Position numbers and translations under genes: made by a program
Source: Prosthecobacter sp.
GTDB taxonomy: Bacteria > Verrucomicrobiota > Verrucomicrobiia > Verrucomicrobiales > Verrucomicrobiaceae
DNA: 61,904 nt
Reading direction: 5' to 3'
NCBI RefSeq assembly: GCF_029946185.1
Contig: NZ_JAQSEA010000071.1
Location: 1-61,904, forward strand
Notes under the pieces: generated by a model
What the model saw: only the letters and a program-made list of their open reading frames with translations
Database searches by the model: none
Told to the model about the DNA's origin: nothing
In this document: positions 26,400 through 35,674 of the stretch, one piece after another
Numbering within the stretch: the first letter of the stretch is position 1
How the letters are laid out: each line of letters begins with the position of its first letter

Positions 26400-27350
26400 A
26401 TGAAATTGCCAACCCTCATCATCCTGCTTCTTGCCGCATCACTGCACGCGCAGACACCTGCTCCCGCCGTTAAACCCGCTCCGGCACCGAAGCGTGCACC
26501 TACGGTCGCGAATGTGCCCTATGGTGAGCATGAACGGCAGGTGCTTGATTTTTACAAAGCGGATTCAGCGAAGCCCACGCCGCTGCTGTTTTTCATCCAT
26601 GGCGGCGGTTGGGTCGCGGGGGATAAATCAGGTGTTGGTGAACTCGAAGCCTGCCTCAAGGCAGGCATCTCCGTGGTATCCATCAACTACCGCTACTCCT
26701 GGCAGGCGCAGATTGCGGGAGTGATGCCGCCGGTGAAATGGCCGCTGGAAGATGCAGCCCGTGCTTTGCAGTTCGTGCGCAGCCGTGCGCTGGAATGGAA
26801 TATCGACAAGAAGCGCATCGGTGCCTGCGGCGGCTCTGCTGGAGCCTGTTCCAGCCTTTACCTCGCCTTTCACGACGACATGGCTGATCCGAAGAGCAGC
26901 GATCCTGTCGCCCGTGAATCCACTCGCCTCTGGTGTGCGGCAGTTAGTGGTGCGCAGACCTCGCTCGATCCGAAGCAGCTCAAGGAATGGACGCCGAACA
27001 GCCGCTACGGTGGGCACGCCTTTGGCTTCATGGACCCGAAGGAGCGCAAAACGCGCGACACGCGCTTTGCCGAATTTTTAGAGAAGCGCGAGTCGGTGCT
27101 GAAGTGGATCAAGATGTACTCGCCCTACGAGCTCGTCAGCAAGGACGACCCGCCGGTGTATCTCTATTACACTAGCGTCCCGGCCATCGGTCAGGAGCAG
27201 AAGGACCCCACGCACACTTCGAACTACGGTGTGAAACTTCAGGAACACTGCCGTGAAATCGGCGACGAATGCGAGCTGAACTACCCCGGCGCGCCGGATG
27301 TGAAGCACAAGTCGATGTCGGAGTTTTTGATTGAGACGCTGAAGAAGTAG
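26400..27350 (+). CDS. Secreted alpha/beta-hydrolase, BD-FAE/esterase-lipase type (copy 1)
   Basis: 316 aa, signal peptide (MKLPTLIILLLAASLHAQ) and a Pro/Ala/Lys linker. Oxyanion motif FFIHGGGW, nucleophile elbow GGSAGAC, and near the C-terminus YPGAPDVKHKSMSEFL with a candidate catalytic His. This belongs to the hormone-sensitive-lipase-like carbohydrate esterases. The next gene is a close paralogue but has Asn at that His. A strong terminator separates them, so each probably has its own transcript. Confidence 0.85.
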   Translation: MKLPTLIILLLAASLHAQTPAPAVKPAPAPKRAPTVANVPYGEHERQVLDFYKADSAKPTPLLFFIHGGGWVAGDKSGVGELEACLKAGISVVSINYRYSWQAQIAGVMPPVKWPLEDAARALQFVRSRALEWNIDKKRIGACGGSAGACSSLYLAFHDDMADPKSSDPVARESTRLWCAAVSGAQTSLDPKQLKEWTPNSRYGGHAFGFMDPKERKTRDTRFAEFLEKRESVLKWIKMYSPYELVSKDDPPVYLYYTSVPAIGQEQKDPTHTSNYGVKLQEHCREIGDECELNYPGAPDVKHKSMSEFLIETLKK

Positions 27351-27363
27351 GCTTTTACGCCGT

Positions 27364-27396
27364 CCCGCAGCCTGATTGGCCTGGCTGCGGGTTTTT
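27364..27396 (+). terminator. Intrinsic terminator after esterase copy 1
   Basis: Perfect 9-bp GC-rich stem CCCGCAGCC/GGCTGCGGG with a 10-nt loop, followed at once by TTTTT, 13 bp after the stop codon. Confidence 0.85.
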
Positions 27397-27464
27397 GGTG
27401 TGTGACTCAATGAGAGTTATGATTGCAGCCAGATAAGCCAGTTTGAGCGCGTTCTACCTCCTCC

Positions 27465-28421
27465 ATGAAACTCGCGTTCTCTCTCCTCTTACTCACCTCC
27501 ATCGCCTTCGCTGCCGACACACCGGCGAAGAAAGCTGAAGCCCCGGCAAAAAAGGCTCCGGCCAAGAAAGTTTATCCGAAGAATCCACCACCCACGGTGG
27601 CGAATTTCAAGTATGGGCCGGCTGAACGGAATGTGCTCGATTTCTGGCAGGCGAAGTCGGACAAGCCGACGCCGCTGCTGTTTTTCATCCATGGCGGCGG
27701 TTGGATGGGCGGGGACAAGGCGGGCATCGCTGTGGAGCCATTCTTGAAGGAGGGCATTTCTGTGGTGTCGATCAACTACCGCTACATTTCCCAGGCGCAG
27801 GACGTGGTGCCGCCGGTGAAGGCACCGCTGACGGATGCGGCGCTGGCGTTGCAGACGGTGCGCAGCAAGGCGGCGGAGTGGAACATCGACAAGACGCGCA
27901 TCGGCGCGAGCGGTGGCTCGGCGGGTGCGTGCAGCAGCCTGTGGCTGGCTTTCCATGATGACATGGCTGATCCGAAGAGCAGCGACCCCATCGCCCGTGA
28001 ATCGACTCGTCTCTACACGGCTGCTGTGAACGGCCCGCAGACGACGCTGGACCCCAAGCAGATGCGCGAGTGGACGCCGAACAGCAAGTATGGCAGTCAT
28101 GCCTTCGGCAAGTCCGGTGAGTTCAAAGACTTCGACGCCTTCGTGGCGGCGCGGGAACGCATTCTGCCTTGGATCAATGAGTACTCGCCCTACGCGCTCG
28201 TATCGTCAGATGATCCAGGGGTGTACTGCTTGTTTGGTGCGCCTCCGGCCATCGGTCAGGACCAGAAAGACCCGACGCACACGGCTAATTTTGGCGTGAA
28301 GCTGCAGGAGCATTGCAAGGAAAAGGGCGTCTCCTGTGAGGTCGTCTACCCCGGCGCGATGGATGTGAAGAACAAGACGATCAACGAATACCTGATCGCC
28401 AAGCTCAAAGAAGCGAAGTGA
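27465..28421 (+). CDS. Secreted alpha/beta-hydrolase paralogue (copy 2), candidate catalytic His replaced
   Basis: 318 aa, signal peptide MKLAFSLLLLTSIAFAAD and a Lys/Ala/Pro-rich linker. Shares with the preceding gene FFIHGGGW, WNIDKTRIGASGGSAGACSS and PKSSDPIARESTRLY, so it arose by tandem duplication. In the C-terminal segment copy 1 has DVKHKS whereas this copy has DVKNKT, losing the only nearby histidine. If that His is catalytic this copy is inactive or has another role. It precedes the DUF1080 gene by 22 bp with no visible terminator between. Confidence 0.85.
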   Translation: MKLAFSLLLLTSIAFAADTPAKKAEAPAKKAPAKKVYPKNPPPTVANFKYGPAERNVLDFWQAKSDKPTPLLFFIHGGGWMGGDKAGIAVEPFLKEGISVVSINYRYISQAQDVVPPVKAPLTDAALALQTVRSKAAEWNIDKTRIGASGGSAGACSSLWLAFHDDMADPKSSDPIARESTRLYTAAVNGPQTTLDPKQMREWTPNSKYGSHAFGKSGEFKDFDAFVAARERILPWINEYSPYALVSSDDPGVYCLFGAPPAIGQDQKDPTHTANFGVKLQEHCKEKGVSCEVVYPGAMDVKNKTINEYLIAKLKEAK

Positions 28422-28443
28422 GTAGACCAGAGATTTACCGACC

Positions 28444-29184
28444 ATGATTATGAAAATAAATACACTCACTCTCGGAAGCCTCGTGCTGGCTGTTTGTCTT
28501 GTCTCACGGTCTGAAGACTCCGCATTTCGCCCGATCTTCAATGGCAAGGACCTCAGCGGCTGGTACGGGCTGAACCCACATTCCGTCGTCAAACTCAAGG
28601 ACGAGAAAAAAGCCGCAGCGCTCAAGACGATGCGCGACGAGTTCGCCAAGGACTGGAAGGTCGAGAATGGCGAACTGGTCAACGACGGCCATGGTCCCTA
28701 TGCCACCACGGAAGAAGAATTCGGCGACATCGAGTTCCTCATCGAATACAAAACCGTGGCGGGTGCTGACAGCGGCATCTACCTGCGGGGCGCACCCCAG
28801 GTGCAGATCTGGGACAAGAGTCAGGTGTTTGATCCGAAGAAACCGACGCGCAGGCCGCACCTCGGCTCCGGCGGATTGTTCAACAACACCCCAGACACAC
28901 CGGGCCGCGATCCACTGGTAGTGGCGGACAAGCCCATGGGTGAGTGGAACAGCTTCCGCATCCGCCAGATAGGTGCGCGCACCTGGGTGTGGCTGAACGA
29001 CCAACTCGTCGTTGATGGCAACGTGATGGAAAATTACTGGGACAAGACGCAGCCGCTGCCTGCCAAGGGTCCGATCATGCTGCAAACTCACGGTGGTGAA
29101 ATCCGCTGGCGCAATCTGCAGGTGCGCGAGATTGGCGCGGAGGAGGCGAAGAAGATCCTCGCTGAGGCCGACGCGAAGAAGTGA
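28444..29184 (+). CDS. Secreted DUF1080 (3-keto-disaccharide hydrolase-like) protein
   Basis: 246 aa with an N-terminal hydrophobic signal (MKINTLTLGSLVLAVCLVS after a possible two-residue extension). The DUF1080 domain shows FRPIFNGKDLSGWYG, FGDIEFLIEYKTVAGADSGIYLRG, VQIWDKS and GPIMLQTHGGEIRWRNLQVREI, a concanavalin-like beta-sandwich. Very common in Verrucomicrobiota and Planctomycetota; some members hydrolyse 3-keto-glycosides. It probably shares a transcript with esterase copy 2, suggesting joint action on plant-type glycans or esters (inference). Confidence 0.88.
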   Translation: MIMKINTLTLGSLVLAVCLVSRSEDSAFRPIFNGKDLSGWYGLNPHSVVKLKDEKKAAALKTMRDEFAKDWKVENGELVNDGHGPYATTEEEFGDIEFLIEYKTVAGADSGIYLRGAPQVQIWDKSQVFDPKKPTRRPHLGSGGLFNNTPDTPGRDPLVVADKPMGEWNSFRIRQIGARTWVWLNDQLVVDGNVMENYWDKTQPLPAKGPIMLQTHGGEIRWRNLQVREIGAEEAKKILAEADAKK

Positions 29185-29203
29185 ACTGATCCATCCAAAC
29201 GAG

Positions 29204-29238
29204 AAAAGCCGCAGAGGGTGCACCTCTGCGGCTTTTTT
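29204..29238. terminator. Strong bidirectional intrinsic terminator
   Basis: Arms AAAAGCCGCAGAGG and CCTCTGCGGCTTTT form a perfect 14-bp stem with a 5-nt loop and T/A runs on both sides, so it works for the DUF1080 gene and for the convergent gene at 29251. Confidence 0.92.
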
Positions 29239-29250
29239 ATTTTAAAACGG

Positions 29251-29895
29251 TTACTTGTTCAGCACGAGGCGCAGGGTGCCGTTGTGAACTTCCAGTGACT
29301 GAATGCCGGCGATGAATTTTTGCAGGGCAGGATCGGACTCCACGTTTTCAGCGATGAGATCAACGCCCTTCATGTCGCCGACCCAGCTATTGGGGAGGGA
29401 GATGCCGCCGAGGCTCAGATCATCGAGTTTCAGCGAAAGCTTATGCTCTGGAGAAAGGCTGGTGCCGAAGGTGAAACGCAGACGAATCTTTTGATTCGGC
29501 ATGATCGGGAAATCCGCCGGCGCGGTGAAAATGATGGCAGCGGAGACATTGCCCTCGCCGAACTTGACTTGGACGCTCTCGCCGAGCTGCTGCTGAGCGA
29601 GGTAGGCGTTCACTTCACGTTCATTGACGACGATGGTGCGGTTCGCCTCATCGGGCGGAATGGCGGCAGGATTGTTCAGGGCCTGCAGTTTGTTGTCGAA
29701 CTCTGCTTTCTCCGTGGCGTTCAGGCTCACGGGAGTCATGGCGGAGGGGTAGAAGTTTTGTTTGACCCAGAATGCGCCGGTGGCGGCGGCAATGCCCGCG
29801 CAGCCGAGGATGACGGCGAGGGTGATGAGAATGATTTTCTTGGTGGAACGCGCACGCGGTGCGGCGGGCGCTGCGGTTTCAGGAATGGTTTGCAT
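29251..29895 (-). CDS. Membrane-anchored exported protein, function unknown
   Basis: 214 aa. A basic N-terminus (APRARSTKK) precedes one membrane helix (IILITLAVILGCAGIAAATGAFW), then an extracytoplasmic domain with VVNEREVNAYLAQQQLGE and LSLKLDDLSLGGISLPNSWVG. The pattern of a 'NEREVNAYL' helix and a 'L-dLslG-i-LP' strand recalls YpmS-like (DUF2140) proteins, but this resemblance is weak and unchecked. Convergent with DUF1080 and divergent from glpK. Confidence 0.65.
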   Translation of the reverse strand: MQTIPETAAPAAPRARSTKKIILITLAVILGCAGIAAATGAFWVKQNFYPSAMTPVSLNATEKAEFDNKLQALNNPAAIPPDEANRTIVVNEREVNAYLAQQQLGESVQVKFGEGNVSAAIIFTAPADFPIMPNQKIRLRFTFGTSLSPEHKLSLKLDDLSLGGISLPNSWVGDMKGVDLIAENVESDPALQKFIAGIQSLEVHNGTLRLVLNK

Positions 29896-30022
29896 GGTGG
29901 TGATCTTGGATGCTTTTCAGGCAAGAGTATTCATTTGGGCGGAAAAAAGCCACCTACATGTTGCCCCGCAGTTTGTAAGGCATTGACTCCGCAGGCTGCT
30001 CTTGGGAACATCTGAAATAACC

Positions 30023-31513
30023 ATGAAATACATCCTCGCTCTCGACCAAGGCACCACCAGTTCACGTGCGATCCTCTTCAACCACGACGGCGGCATCGTG
30101 GCGACGGCCCAGAAGGAGTTCCCGCAAATTTTCCCGAAACCGGGCTGGGTGGAGCATAATGCGCAGGAAATCTGGGCCACGCAGGCCGGGGTGGCTTCCG
30201 AAGTGCTGCACAAGGCGCGTGTGAAGGCTGGGGACGTGGCAGCCATCGGCATCACAAACCAGCGCGAGACCGCAGTGGTGTGGGATCGCAAGACCGGGAA
30301 GCCGATCTGCAATGCCATCGTCTGGCAGGACCGCCGCACGGCTTCGATCTGCGACAAGCTGCGCGCGCAGAAACTGGACAAGGTCATCCAGCGCAAGACC
30401 GGCCTCGTCGTGGATGCCTATTTCTCCGCCACAAAGGTGCAGTGGATGCTGCAAAACGTGAAAGGGGCCAATGCCCGCGCGGCGAAGGGCGAGCTCGCCT
30501 TTGGCACCATCGACTCCTGGCTTCTGTGGAATCTCACCGGCGGCAAGGTTCATGCCACGGATGTCAGCAATGCCTCACGCACCATGCTCTATGACATCCG
30601 CAAAGGCACCTGGGATGACGAGCTGCTGAAGATCTTCGGCGTGCCGCGTTCCATGCTGCCGGAGGTGCGGGATTCGAGCGGTGAGTTTGGCACGACATCG
30701 CTGCTTGGCGGGTCCATTCCCATCGCAGGCATCGCGGGCGATCAGCAGTCGGCGTTGTTTGGCCAGATCTGCACGAAGCCGGGCATGGTGAAGAACACCT
30801 ATGGCACCGGCTGTTTCATGCTGATGAATACCGGCACCAAACCGATCGTCTCCAAAAACAAGCTGCTCACCACGGTGGCATGGCGCATCAATGGGCGCAC
30901 CGAATACGCACTGGAAGGCAGCGTATTCATCGCCGGAGCGGCGATCCAGTGGCTGCGCGATGGGCTGGGCATCATCCGCCAGTCGGCGGATGTCGAGGCG
31001 CTGGCCGCGAGTGTGCCTGACACCGGCGGAGTCTATCTTGTGCCTGCGTTTGCCGGGCTCGGGGCGCCACACTGGGATGCGTATGCGCGCGGTACGCTGT
31101 TGGGTTTGACACGCGGCACCACCGCGGCGCACATCGCGCGTGCGGCATTGGAGGGCATCGCCTTGCAGGTCATGGATATTCTGAAGGCCATGGAAGCAGA
31201 TGCGGGCATCAAGCTGAAGGAACTGCGTGTCGATGGGGGAGCCAGCGTGAACAACCTGCTCATGCAGTTGCAGTGCGATTTGCTGGGGGTGCCTGTTGTG
31301 CGCCCGAAGGTGAATGAAACCACCGCGCTCGGAGCGGCCTGCCTCGCAGGACTTGCCGTGGGGTATTGGAAAAATCTCGCGGATATTGCGAAGCACTGGC
31401 AGGTGGATCGCAAGTTCAAGCCGAGCATGAAAGCGGCCGCACGTGCCAAGATCACGCAGGGCTGGAATCGTGCGCTGGGCAGGGCGAAGGGATGGGAGGA
31501 AAAATCGGCGTGA
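30023..31513 (+). CDS. glpK: Glycerol kinase
   Basis: 496 aa, normal length. FGGY-family signatures: [102 protein letters not shown] and [20 protein letters not shown]. Phosphorylates glycerol to glycerol 3-phosphate. No glpF or glpD neighbours. ATG 30023 removes seven extra residues of a longer frame. The stop overlaps the GTG start of the next gene, so translation is coupled to the GNAT protein. Confidence 0.97.
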   Translation: MKYILALDQGTTSSRAILFNHDGGIVATAQKEFPQIFPKPGWVEHNAQEIWATQAGVASEVLHKARVKAGDVAAIGITNQRETAVVWDRKTGKPICNAIVWQDRRTASICDKLRAQKLDKVIQRKTGLVVDAYFSATKVQWMLQNVKGANARAAKGELAFGTIDSWLLWNLTGGKVHATDVSNASRTMLYDIRKGTWDDELLKIFGVPRSMLPEVRDSSGEFGTTSLLGGSIPIAGIAGDQQSALFGQICTKPGMVKNTYGTGCFMLMNTGTKPIVSKNKLLTTVAWRINGRTEYALEGSVFIAGAAIQWLRDGLGIIRQSADVEALAASVPDTGGVYLVPAFAGLGAPHWDAYARGTLLGLTRGTTAAHIARAALEGIALQVMDILKAMEADAGIKLKELRVDGGASVNNLLMQLQCDLLGVPVVRPKVNETTALGAACLAGLAVGYWKNLADIAKHWQVDRKFKPSMKAAARAKITQGWNRALGRAKGWEEKSA

Positions 31514-32583
31514 AACACACTGCATGGATCAATCCGCCCTGCCCGCTGCTGCCGGAGGAGAATCGTCATTACGATCACACGGACATCGAGGCGCTGAATC
31601 ATGAGCGTGGTCCGCTGTTTTATGAGACGGCGCTGCACTACGCGCAGAGCCTGTGGCGCGAAGGATTTCCGGCCAAAAGCATCCTCATCATCAACCGCGC
31701 GCTGTCGCTGCCGCTGAGTGCGGATGAGCCGATCCTCGCGAAATGGCCGCTGCCGTATCTGGCGCTGGTGTGGATCATGCAGCATCGGGTCGAAGGCCAG
31801 TTCATGGGGAATCCGCGCCGTCACTGGCAGCATCTGGCCACGCGTATGGTGGAGCCAAACAAGGAACTGCGCACCTGGCGCGCCTGGGCCTGCTGGTATC
31901 TCGCGCAGTTGATTCTGCCGGAGGCGGAATTTCCATCGGATCAGAAACAAATCCGCGAGGAGCAGGTCGTGGAGCCGACGCAGGACCAAATTGCCACGCA
32001 TCTGCACCGTCTCTCTCCTGCGCGGGATGAGGACACTTGGCGGCATGCCTTGAGCACGCTGCAAGCACGGCGAGCCCCCCTCCCCGCACGTATTCGCCGA
32101 ATTGGTGCCCATGAACTGCCCACGGTGCAGCAGCTTGGGCATGAAATCTGGCATGCTTACTATCCCGGCATCATCAGCGAGGAGCAGATTCGCTACATGC
32201 TTTCCATCTGGTATCAGCCCGGATCCATGGCGCACGAGATGCAGGCGCGTGACGTGTGGTATGCGCTCGTCGAGACCGCCGGGCCGAAGGCTGTCGGTTA
32301 CATCTCGTTTGAGAAGCTTCTCTTTGAGCCTGTCCTATTCATCAACAAGCTCTACCTCTTGCCCGAAGTTCACGGGCACGGTCTCGGCGGGATCACTCTG
32401 CGCTGGACCGAGGACCGGGCCCGCGAGATGCACTGCAAGGCCGTGCGCCTGCGCGTGAACAAGCGCAATGCTCCGGCTATTCGTTCCTACCTGCGCGCGG
32501 GATTTCGATTTACCGAGGACATTGTCAGCGACATCGGCAGCGGGTTTGTGATGGATGATTATGTGATGGAGAAGGCGGTGTGA
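31510..32583 (+). CDS. Two-domain protein with C-terminal GNAT acetyltransferase
   Basis: 357 aa starting at a GTG overlapping the glpK stop, with GGAGG about 12 bp before it. The N-terminal ~180 residues are helical ([22 protein letters not shown] in part, [11 protein letters not shown]) and unrecognised, perhaps TPR-like. Residues about 195-355 are a GNAT domain ([41 protein letters not shown] with the acetyl-CoA loop, and [20 protein letters not shown]). Substrate unknown; the overlap with glpK may be functional or simply economical. Confidence 0.8.
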   Translation: MKHTAWINPPCPLLPEENRHYDHTDIEALNHERGPLFYETALHYAQSLWREGFPAKSILIINRALSLPLSADEPILAKWPLPYLALVWIMQHRVEGQFMGNPRRHWQHLATRMVEPNKELRTWRAWACWYLAQLILPEAEFPSDQKQIREEQVVEPTQDQIATHLHRLSPARDEDTWRHALSTLQARRAPLPARIRRIGAHELPTVQQLGHEIWHAYYPGIISEEQIRYMLSIWYQPGSMAHEMQARDVWYALVETAGPKAVGYISFEKLLFEPVLFINKLYLLPEVHGHGLGGITLRWTEDRAREMHCKAVRLRVNKRNAPAIRSYLRAGFRFTEDIVSDIGSGFVMDDYVMEKAV

Positions 32584-32651
32584 GGTGGTTCCCGCCTTGT
32601 CTTGTCAGATGAGGTTCGTTGCACGTTCGGCTTTTGAAGTTAGTTTCTGCC

Positions 32652-32921
32652 ATGAGCACGATCACCCTCGAATATCCGCCATCCTGGCTTGCAGCCATGG
32701 GCGTGGATGCGCCGCGTTTCGCGGCGGACACAAAGATCGCTGCGGCGATGAAACTGTTTGAGTGTCATCGGCTCTCCAGCGGGCAGGCGGCCCAGTTGGC
32801 GGGATTGTCCCGCGTCGATTTTTTGCTCACCTGTCGCCAATGGGGTGTTTCCAGTGTGAATTGGGATGACGATGATCTCGCGGCTGAGTTCAGCGGTGAG
32901 CTGCCTGTGCTGCGTCCATGA
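32652..32921 (+). CDS. UPF0175-family antitoxin-like protein
   Basis: 89 aa: MSTITLEYPPSWLAAMGVD then AAMKLFECHRLSSGQAAQLAGLSRVDFLLTCRQWGV, the UPF0175 pattern with a helix-turn-helix-like core. Paired with the DUF3368 PIN gene through a 4-bp ATGA overlap; the pair is a well-known class of type II toxin-antitoxin module, so this should be the antitoxin and autoregulator. Confidence 0.85.
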   Translation: MSTITLEYPPSWLAAMGVDAPRFAADTKIAAAMKLFECHRLSSGQAAQLAGLSRVDFLLTCRQWGVSSVNWDDDDLAAEFSGELPVLRP

Positions 32922-33412
32922 GCACGGTCGTTTGCAATTCCGGACCGTTGATCGCCCTTGGCGGTATCGATCAGCTTGGATTGCTACGTTCTCTGTTCGG
33001 AACAGTCTGCATTCCGGCGGAGGTGGCAACAGAATGCCAGGCTGGAGGTGTTTCCAAAGTGGGTCTCAAAGCTTTTCGAGAAGCGTCATGGCTGCAAGTG
33101 ATCGATCTCGGGACGCCGCCTGATCCGCTGCTGACCTCCTTGCTCGATTTCGGTGAATCCAGAGCCATCGAACTGGCGCTGCGCCATAAGTCATCGGTGC
33201 TTTTGATGGATGAAGCACGCGGCAGACGTGTAGCTCGCGATGTCTATGGTCTGCAAGTCGTCGGCTCTGGCCGTATCTTGGTGGAAGCCAAGCAGGCAGG
33301 TTTGATTGACTCGGTAGGACCGTTGATCCATGCCGTTCGTGGCAACGGTTACTGGTTGGCGGATCGTATCGTTACGGAGATTATGCGTCAGGCGGGTGAA
33401 GTGGAAGCATGA
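32918..33412 (+). CDS. DUF3368 PIN-domain protein, putative VapC-like toxin
   Basis: 164 aa. Starts MSTVVCNSGPLIALGGI; the usual first PIN aspartate is Asn here, a change also common in this family. Later acidic residues are kept (FGESRAIELAL, LLMDEARGRR). PIN domains are RNases; with UPF0175 upstream this is the probable toxin half. The Asn raises the question whether it still cleaves RNA. Confidence 0.83.
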   Translation: MSTVVCNSGPLIALGGIDQLGLLRSLFGTVCIPAEVATECQAGGVSKVGLKAFREASWLQVIDLGTPPDPLLTSLLDFGESRAIELALRHKSSVLLMDEARGRRVARDVYGLQVVGSGRILVEAKQAGLIDSVGPLIHAVRGNGYWLADRIVTEIMRQAGEVEA

Positions 33413-33500
33413 AGCCTTGCGAGTCTGCCGCGCACACAGGACGCATGCGCTCCGGTGAGATCGGCTTTGACACGTCATGCGCGGTCATTGATGTGGCGCG

Positions 33501-35588
33501 GTGATCCCACTCGACCTCTCTCTCGCTGAAGTTCCAGGCATTCCCGCACATGCGGCGCGGCTGTTGGGCAAGGAGGGGGTGACGACGGTGGCGGATGTGA
33601 TCGCTTTGATGCCATCCCGGCATGAGGACAGGCGGCAGATGCAGGCGCTGGCGTTTCAGGCAGGATTGGTGCCGTCTTGTCATCACGTTTTGATCACGAA
33701 GACGGGGAACAAATTTTTTGGCAGGGCGGGCGTGTTTGAGGCGGTGGTGCGGCATGCGACGGGGCTGCTGGGGCAGCAGCTGACGCTGAAGTGGTGGAAC
33801 ATGCCGTTCATGAGCCGGGTGTTCGCCGAAGGGCAGGAGCTGATAATCTATGGTGTGATCAAAGACACGAAAGGGCGGCTGAGCATGTCGCACCCGGAGT
33901 ATGAGATCGTCAAAGGCGGTGCCGATGATGATGCGCAGCAGATTCACACGGGGCGCATCACGCCGATCTACCGACTGAAAGGGGCGATGACGCAAAAGGC
34001 GCTGCGTGTGGCGGCGTGGCATGTGCTGCAGGCGCTGCCTGAGTCGTTTATTGAAGATCTGCTGCCGACACCGAGCGGGGAAGGGGAGTTTGCGGGGCTG
34101 TCGCGGTCCAAGGCACTGCGCGAAGTGCATTTCCCTGCCAGTATGGAGAGGCTGGAGCAGGCGCGGCGCTACCTCGCGCTGCAGGAGTTCTATGGCTACC
34201 AACTGCGCGTGGCACGACGGAAGCGGCGGGTGATCGAATCGGGCGGGCGCAAGCAGGTCGGCACGGGCGAACTGCTGCGGGACTTTTTCAATGAGCTGCC
34301 GTTTCAACTTACCACGGCGCAGCAGCGGTGTTTGGACGAGATCCATCGAGACATGGCTTCGGGCAATCCGATGAACCGCCTGCTGCATGGCGATGTGGGC
34401 AGCGGCAAAACGGTGGTGGCCTTTGCTGCGATGCTGCGTGCGGTTGAATCAGGCCGGCAGGCGGTGCTGATGGCACCAACTCAAATATTGGCCGAACAGC
34501 ATGCTCGCAGCGCGCGGAAGTGGCTGGAGCCGCTGGGACTGCGGGTGGCGCTGAGGACGGGATCGAAGCGAGAGGATGGAGATGGCCTGGACCTGATGCG
34601 CGGAAAAAGCAGCTCTACGAAACCCGACATTGTGATCGGCACGCATGCGCTGCTGCATGACGCGGAGCTGATGCACAACACGGGGATTGTCGTCATTGAT
34701 GAGCAGCACAAGTTTGGCGTGGCACAGCGGGCGAAGCTGATCCGCAAGGGGGACACGCCGGATGTGCTGGTGATGACAGCCACGCCCATCCCCCGCACGC
34801 TGACACTGACGATCTATGGAGATCTGGAGGTCTCCACAATCGACCAGAAGCCGCGTGATGGGGTGAAGATCATCACGAAAGTGAGGCCGAAGACGAAGCA
34901 GAAAGATGCGGCAAAATTTCTGCGCGAGCAGATCGAGGAGGGGAGGCAGGGGTACATCGTCTATGCGCTGATTGATGAATCGGAAAAGCTGGATGCGGGC
35001 GCGGCGACGAAGGGACACGAGGAGTGGTCCAAGCTGCTCGCACCGTGCGAGGTGGGGCTGCTGCATGGGCGGATGAGCGCGGAGGAAAAGGAGGATGTGA
35101 TGAAACGCTTCCGTGCGGGCAAGCTGGACGCGCTGGTTTCGACGACGGTGATCGAGGTGGGCATCGACGTGCCGAACGCAACGGTGATGTTCATTCATGA
35201 CGCGGGTCGTTTCGGGCTGGCGCAGTTGCACCAGCTTCGTGGCCGCATTGGCCGCGGGGAGAATACGAGCTACTGCGTGCTGTTTGTCGATGACAAGGAC
35301 GATGAGAATCGTCAGAGGCTGGCGATCATGGAAGAGACGAGTGACGGATTCCAGATTGCCGAGGAAGACCTGCGCCGGCGTGGTCCAGGGGATGTGCTGG
35401 GTCATGCGCAGAGCGGCCAGGCACCGCTGCTGTTTGGTGAACTGCTGGCAGATACGCGGCTGGTGCGCCTGGCGCGGCAGCTTGCCGAACGGACACTGGA
35501 CGAAGATCCGCAACTGCTGCGTCCGGCTTTGGCGGTGTTCCGAGATGAGCCGGTGGTGGCGGAAAAAGCGCAGGCGATGATGCAGTGA
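33501..35588 (+). CDS. recG: ATP-dependent DNA helicase RecG
   Basis: 695 aa, start GTG 33501. An N-terminal wedge/OB domain (about 50-170) precedes the helicase core: LLHGDVGSGKTVVAF (Walker A), MAPTQILAEQHA, VVIDEQHKFGV (Walker B, DEQH), VMTATPIPRTL, LLHGRMSAEEKEDVM, VSTTVIEVGIDVPNA, LHQLRGRIGRGENTSYC. RecG remodels stalled replication forks and branched recombination intermediates. Confidence 0.96.
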   Translation: MIPLDLSLAEVPGIPAHAARLLGKEGVTTVADVIALMPSRHEDRRQMQALAFQAGLVPSCHHVLITKTGNKFFGRAGVFEAVVRHATGLLGQQLTLKWWNMPFMSRVFAEGQELIIYGVIKDTKGRLSMSHPEYEIVKGGADDDAQQIHTGRITPIYRLKGAMTQKALRVAAWHVLQALPESFIEDLLPTPSGEGEFAGLSRSKALREVHFPASMERLEQARRYLALQEFYGYQLRVARRKRRVIESGGRKQVGTGELLRDFFNELPFQLTTAQQRCLDEIHRDMASGNPMNRLLHGDVGSGKTVVAFAAMLRAVESGRQAVLMAPTQILAEQHARSARKWLEPLGLRVALRTGSKREDGDGLDLMRGKSSSTKPDIVIGTHALLHDAELMHNTGIVVIDEQHKFGVAQRAKLIRKGDTPDVLVMTATPIPRTLTLTIYGDLEVSTIDQKPRDGVKIITKVRPKTKQKDAAKFLREQIEEGRQGYIVYALIDESEKLDAGAATKGHEEWSKLLAPCEVGLLHGRMSAEEKEDVMKRFRAGKLDALVSTTVIEVGIDVPNATVMFIHDAGRFGLAQLHQLRGRIGRGENTSYCVLFVDDKDDENRQRLAIMEETSDGFQIAEEDLRRRGPGDVLGHAQSGQAPLLFGELLADTRLVRLARQLAERTLDEDPQLLRPALAVFRDEPVVAEKAQAMMQ

Positions 35589-35674
35589 GACGCGTTTGTG
35601 CGACTTTCTTTAAAGGATGTCTTAGTGAAGCGCGCTTGACGTTTGGAGCTTTTACCCGGTGAGTACCGAGTGTC

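Noticed and set aside
29983..30011. TTGACT sequence upstream of glpK as a -35 element
   Set aside because: The matching -10 position (GAACAT) is poor and would leave only about 12 bp to the start codon.
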